Origin: Natranaerovirga pectinivora
Lineage (GTDB): Bacteria > Bacillota > Clostridia > Lachnospirales > DSM-24629
Length of the DNA: 64,000 nt
Direction of reading: 5' to 3'
NCBI RefSeq assembly: GCF_004342165.1
Contig: NZ_SMAL01000009.1
Span: 50,105-114,104, forward strand
In this document: piece after piece, positions 62,656 through 64,000 of the stretch
How the letters are laid out: each line of letters starts with the position of its first letter
How positions within the stretch are numbered: the first letter of the stretch is position 1
Made by a program: the position numbers and the translations under genes
The notes under the pieces: model-generated
Seen by the model: only the letters and a program-made list of their open reading frames with translations
What the model was told of the DNA's origin: nothing
Database searches by the model: none

Positions 62656-62856
62656 TCAACTGTTTTTAAGATTTTGTTCTGATGATACTACTGATTTTAT
62701 ACTTTTTTCAATTTTTTTTCTAGGTACCATAACTAAATGATTACAACCTAGGCATTTTATTTTAAAATCTATACCTGTTCGAAGAATTTCCCACTCAAAA
62801 CTTCCACAAGGATGGGATTTTTTAAGCTTTACAATATCTCCAATTTGTAAGTTCAT
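62656..62856 (-). CDS. DUF951 family protein
   Basis: 66 residues. The family pattern DIVKLKKSHPCGSFEWEILR and IKCLGCNHLVMVPR is complete; the Cys residues may bind a metal. The start is ATG at 62854-62856 after AGGTGAT; the longer frame adds 14 residues with no ribosome binding site. It precedes rpsF as in many Clostridia. Function unknown. Confidence 0.9.
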   Translation of the reverse strand: MNLQIGDIVKLKKSHPCGSFEWEILRTGIDFKIKCLGCNHLVMVPRKKIEKSIKSVVSSEQNLKNS

Positions 62857-63203
62857 TCTATCACCTCTAATTATAATTGGTATTAAGAGCTCTAACAATG
62901 TGCTTTAAATCCATTTATATTTTTATACAAAACAATCAATAACCCTAAAATATTTTATTACACTATATCCTTAGATATTATTATCTTTCTCTTATTCTAT
63001 CACAAATTAATTACATAAGTATATATTTCCAAAGTATAATTTTCTTTAAAAATACACTTCTTTTCCAGTCATAAATAAAATTAGACTTTCAAAGAAGTTA
63101 GTGGCTTTTGGAAAGTAAGAGTCATAGACTTCGTTAATATTTATACTGAATATCCCTATTCTAAGGCTATTATGCTTTTGGAATTAGTTTTATAGATATA
63201 TAA
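62857..63203. other. Noncoding gap between tRNA operon and DUF951 gene
   Basis: About 345 AT-rich bases. A weak ACTTTC/GAAAGT stem near 63087-63118 is the only structure seen. The DUF951-rpsF promoter should be here. No ORF is convincing. Confidence 0.5.
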
Positions 63204-63230
63204 AAACGCCTATCCTAATGGATAGACGTT
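63204..63230 (-). terminator. Terminator of the rRNA-tRNA operon
   Basis: AACG-C-CTATCC (63205-63215) pairs with GGATAG-A-CGTT (63220-63230) around a TAAT loop, and a T run follows on the minus strand. It lies 12 bases after tRNA-fMet. Confidence 0.85.
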
Positions 63231-63241
63231 CTACTAATTAA

Positions 63242-63314
<73 letters not shown>

Positions 63315-63319
63315 ATATA

Positions 63320-63390
63320 AGGCGCCAACCGGATTTGAACCGATGATAAAGGAGTTGCAGTCCTCTGCCTTACCACTTGGCTATGGCGCC
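63320..63390 (-). tRNA. tRNA-Cys (GCA)
   Basis: Acceptor stem GGCGCC pairs with GGCGCC, the anticodon loop is CTGCAAC and the T loop is GGTTCAAATCC. 71 bases without CCA. Five bases separate it from tRNA-fMet. Confidence 0.95.
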
Positions 63391-63442
63391 ATTGTTTATA
63401 TTATATATATATGATTACATCATATAAATTATTCATGTAAAA

Positions 63443-63559
63443 ATCGGCAGCCACCTACTCTCCCGGGTCGTCTCCAACCAAGTACCATCGGCCGTCTATG
63501 GCTTAACCAACGTGTTCGGTATGGGAACGGGTGTTTCCCATAGACGCATCGCCACCGAA
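63443..63559 (-). rRNA. 5S ribosomal RNA
   Basis: About 117 bases with the 5S landmarks on the minus strand: GGTGGCGATG near the 5' end, CCGTTCCCATACCGAACACG, and GGAGAGTAGGTGGCTGCCGA at the 3' end. Ends are placed to within a few bases. Confidence 0.96.
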
Positions 63560-63561
63560 AA

Positions 63562-63633
63562 TGACCCATAGGGGAATCGAACCCCTGTTACCGCCGTGAA
63601 AGGGCGGTGTCTTAACCGCTTGACCAATGGGCC
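63562..63633 (-). tRNA. tRNA-Glu (TTC)
   Basis: Acceptor GGCCCAT pairs with ATGGGTC, with anticodon loop CTTTCAC and T arm AGGGGTTCGATTCCCCT. 72 bases, placed between tRNA-Asn and 5S. Confidence 0.96.
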
Positions 63634-63653
63634 TTATTTAATTTAAAGTGAAA

Positions 63654-63725
<72 letters not shown>

Positions 63726-63910
63726 ATATACTCTAAAAACTACATACTGAGAAGAAGTTTTGTAACGGTTCATTCTAATGTTTTTGACATATTGTATTTG
63801 TCTTTATTTAAGACAGATACGCGTCTGCCATACTTACGGTTTAGCCGTTTTAATCCAAGTTCAACTAATTAGACATAAGTTTCTCTAGGTTTAAAGCCGG
63901 CTTTTATTAG
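63726..63910 (-). other. Spacer between 23S rRNA and tRNA-Asn
   Basis: About 185 bases with small stems (CAGA/TCTG, ACGG/CCGT and the palindrome AAAGCCGGCTTT) that probably serve rRNA processing. No gene seen. Confidence 0.6.
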
Positions 63911-64000
63911 ATTAAGACCTCGACCTATTAGTATTGGTCAGCTAAATGTGTTACCACACTTACACCTCCAACCTATCTACCTTGTAGTCTTCAAGGGGTC
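63911..64000 (-). rRNA. 23S ribosomal RNA, 3' end only
   Basis: The last 90 bases of 23S rRNA are recognisable on the minus strand by CAAGGTAGATAGGTTGGAGG and CCAATACTAATAGGTCGAGG. The rest lies beyond the window. Confidence 0.95.

Overview
The window (about one-third G+C, low-GC codon use) reads as the chromosome of a strictly fermentative Firmicute of class Clostridia. The grounds are the gene order rpsF-ssb-rpsR-MazG-like-yybS-gdpP-rplI-dnaB, a cwlD-type cortex amidase, TagO, MecA, a complete atpZ-atpI F-type ATP synthase operon, pyruvate formate-lyase with a clostridial ferredoxin, and a YtrA-type GntR regulator. A secreted two-module family-9 pectate lyase and an ATP synthase c subunit with the sodium-binding residues suggest a pectin-degrading, sodium-energised anaerobe (relatives of Natranaerovirga or Vallitalea would fit). 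That placement is inference, not something read directly.

Layout. Positions 1-9,700 hold three exported proteins on the minus strand: a truncated fibronectin-III-like protein running off the left edge, an S-layer-homology protein and a 1640-residue tandem pectate lyase. Positions 10,100-17,150 are the ATP synthase operon. Positions 17,400-23,340 hold an ACT-domain protein and a housekeeping run for envelope, nucleotide and tRNA modification work (tagO, dCMP deaminase, upp, rpiB, protein-tyrosine phosphatase, tsaC/sua5, cwlD). Positions 23,500-30,410 hold a NarL/DesK-type two-component system, a lipoprotein and an ABC-2 exporter. A ~200-base inverted repeat lies between the kinase and regulator genes. 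Then come a Ser/Thr kinase fused to a ParA-like domain and a cytoplasmic laminin-G/FG-GAP protein.

Positions 34,090-44,650 are the most unusual region: a YtrA-controlled operon of about eleven genes. It has one ABC ATPase, two paralogous ABC-2 permeases and six tandem paralogues of a membrane-anchored or secreted ~400-residue family that I cannot name. A small ORF ends it. Upstream is an AGTGTA-N12-TACACT operator that closely resembles the known YtrA site of Bacillus subtilis. The arrangement looks like a block [permease + exported proteins] that duplicated and then expanded around a single ATPase.

The right third contains a RelA/SpoT-like protein, purA (with PurBox-like sequences upstream), mecA, the pflB-pflA-ferredoxin cluster facing a divergent HutC-type GntR regulator, a MerR-like regulator, a TraB/GumN protein, and the dnaB-to-rpsF replication and ribosome run. 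It ends in the 3' part of an rRNA operon (23S end, tRNA-Asn, tRNA-Glu, 5S, tRNA-Cys, tRNA-fMet, terminator), read on the minus strand.

Several start codons were moved from the longest reading frame to the codon with a correctly spaced ribosome binding site; each case is stated in its entry. Function calls rest on motifs read by eye. No database search was possible.
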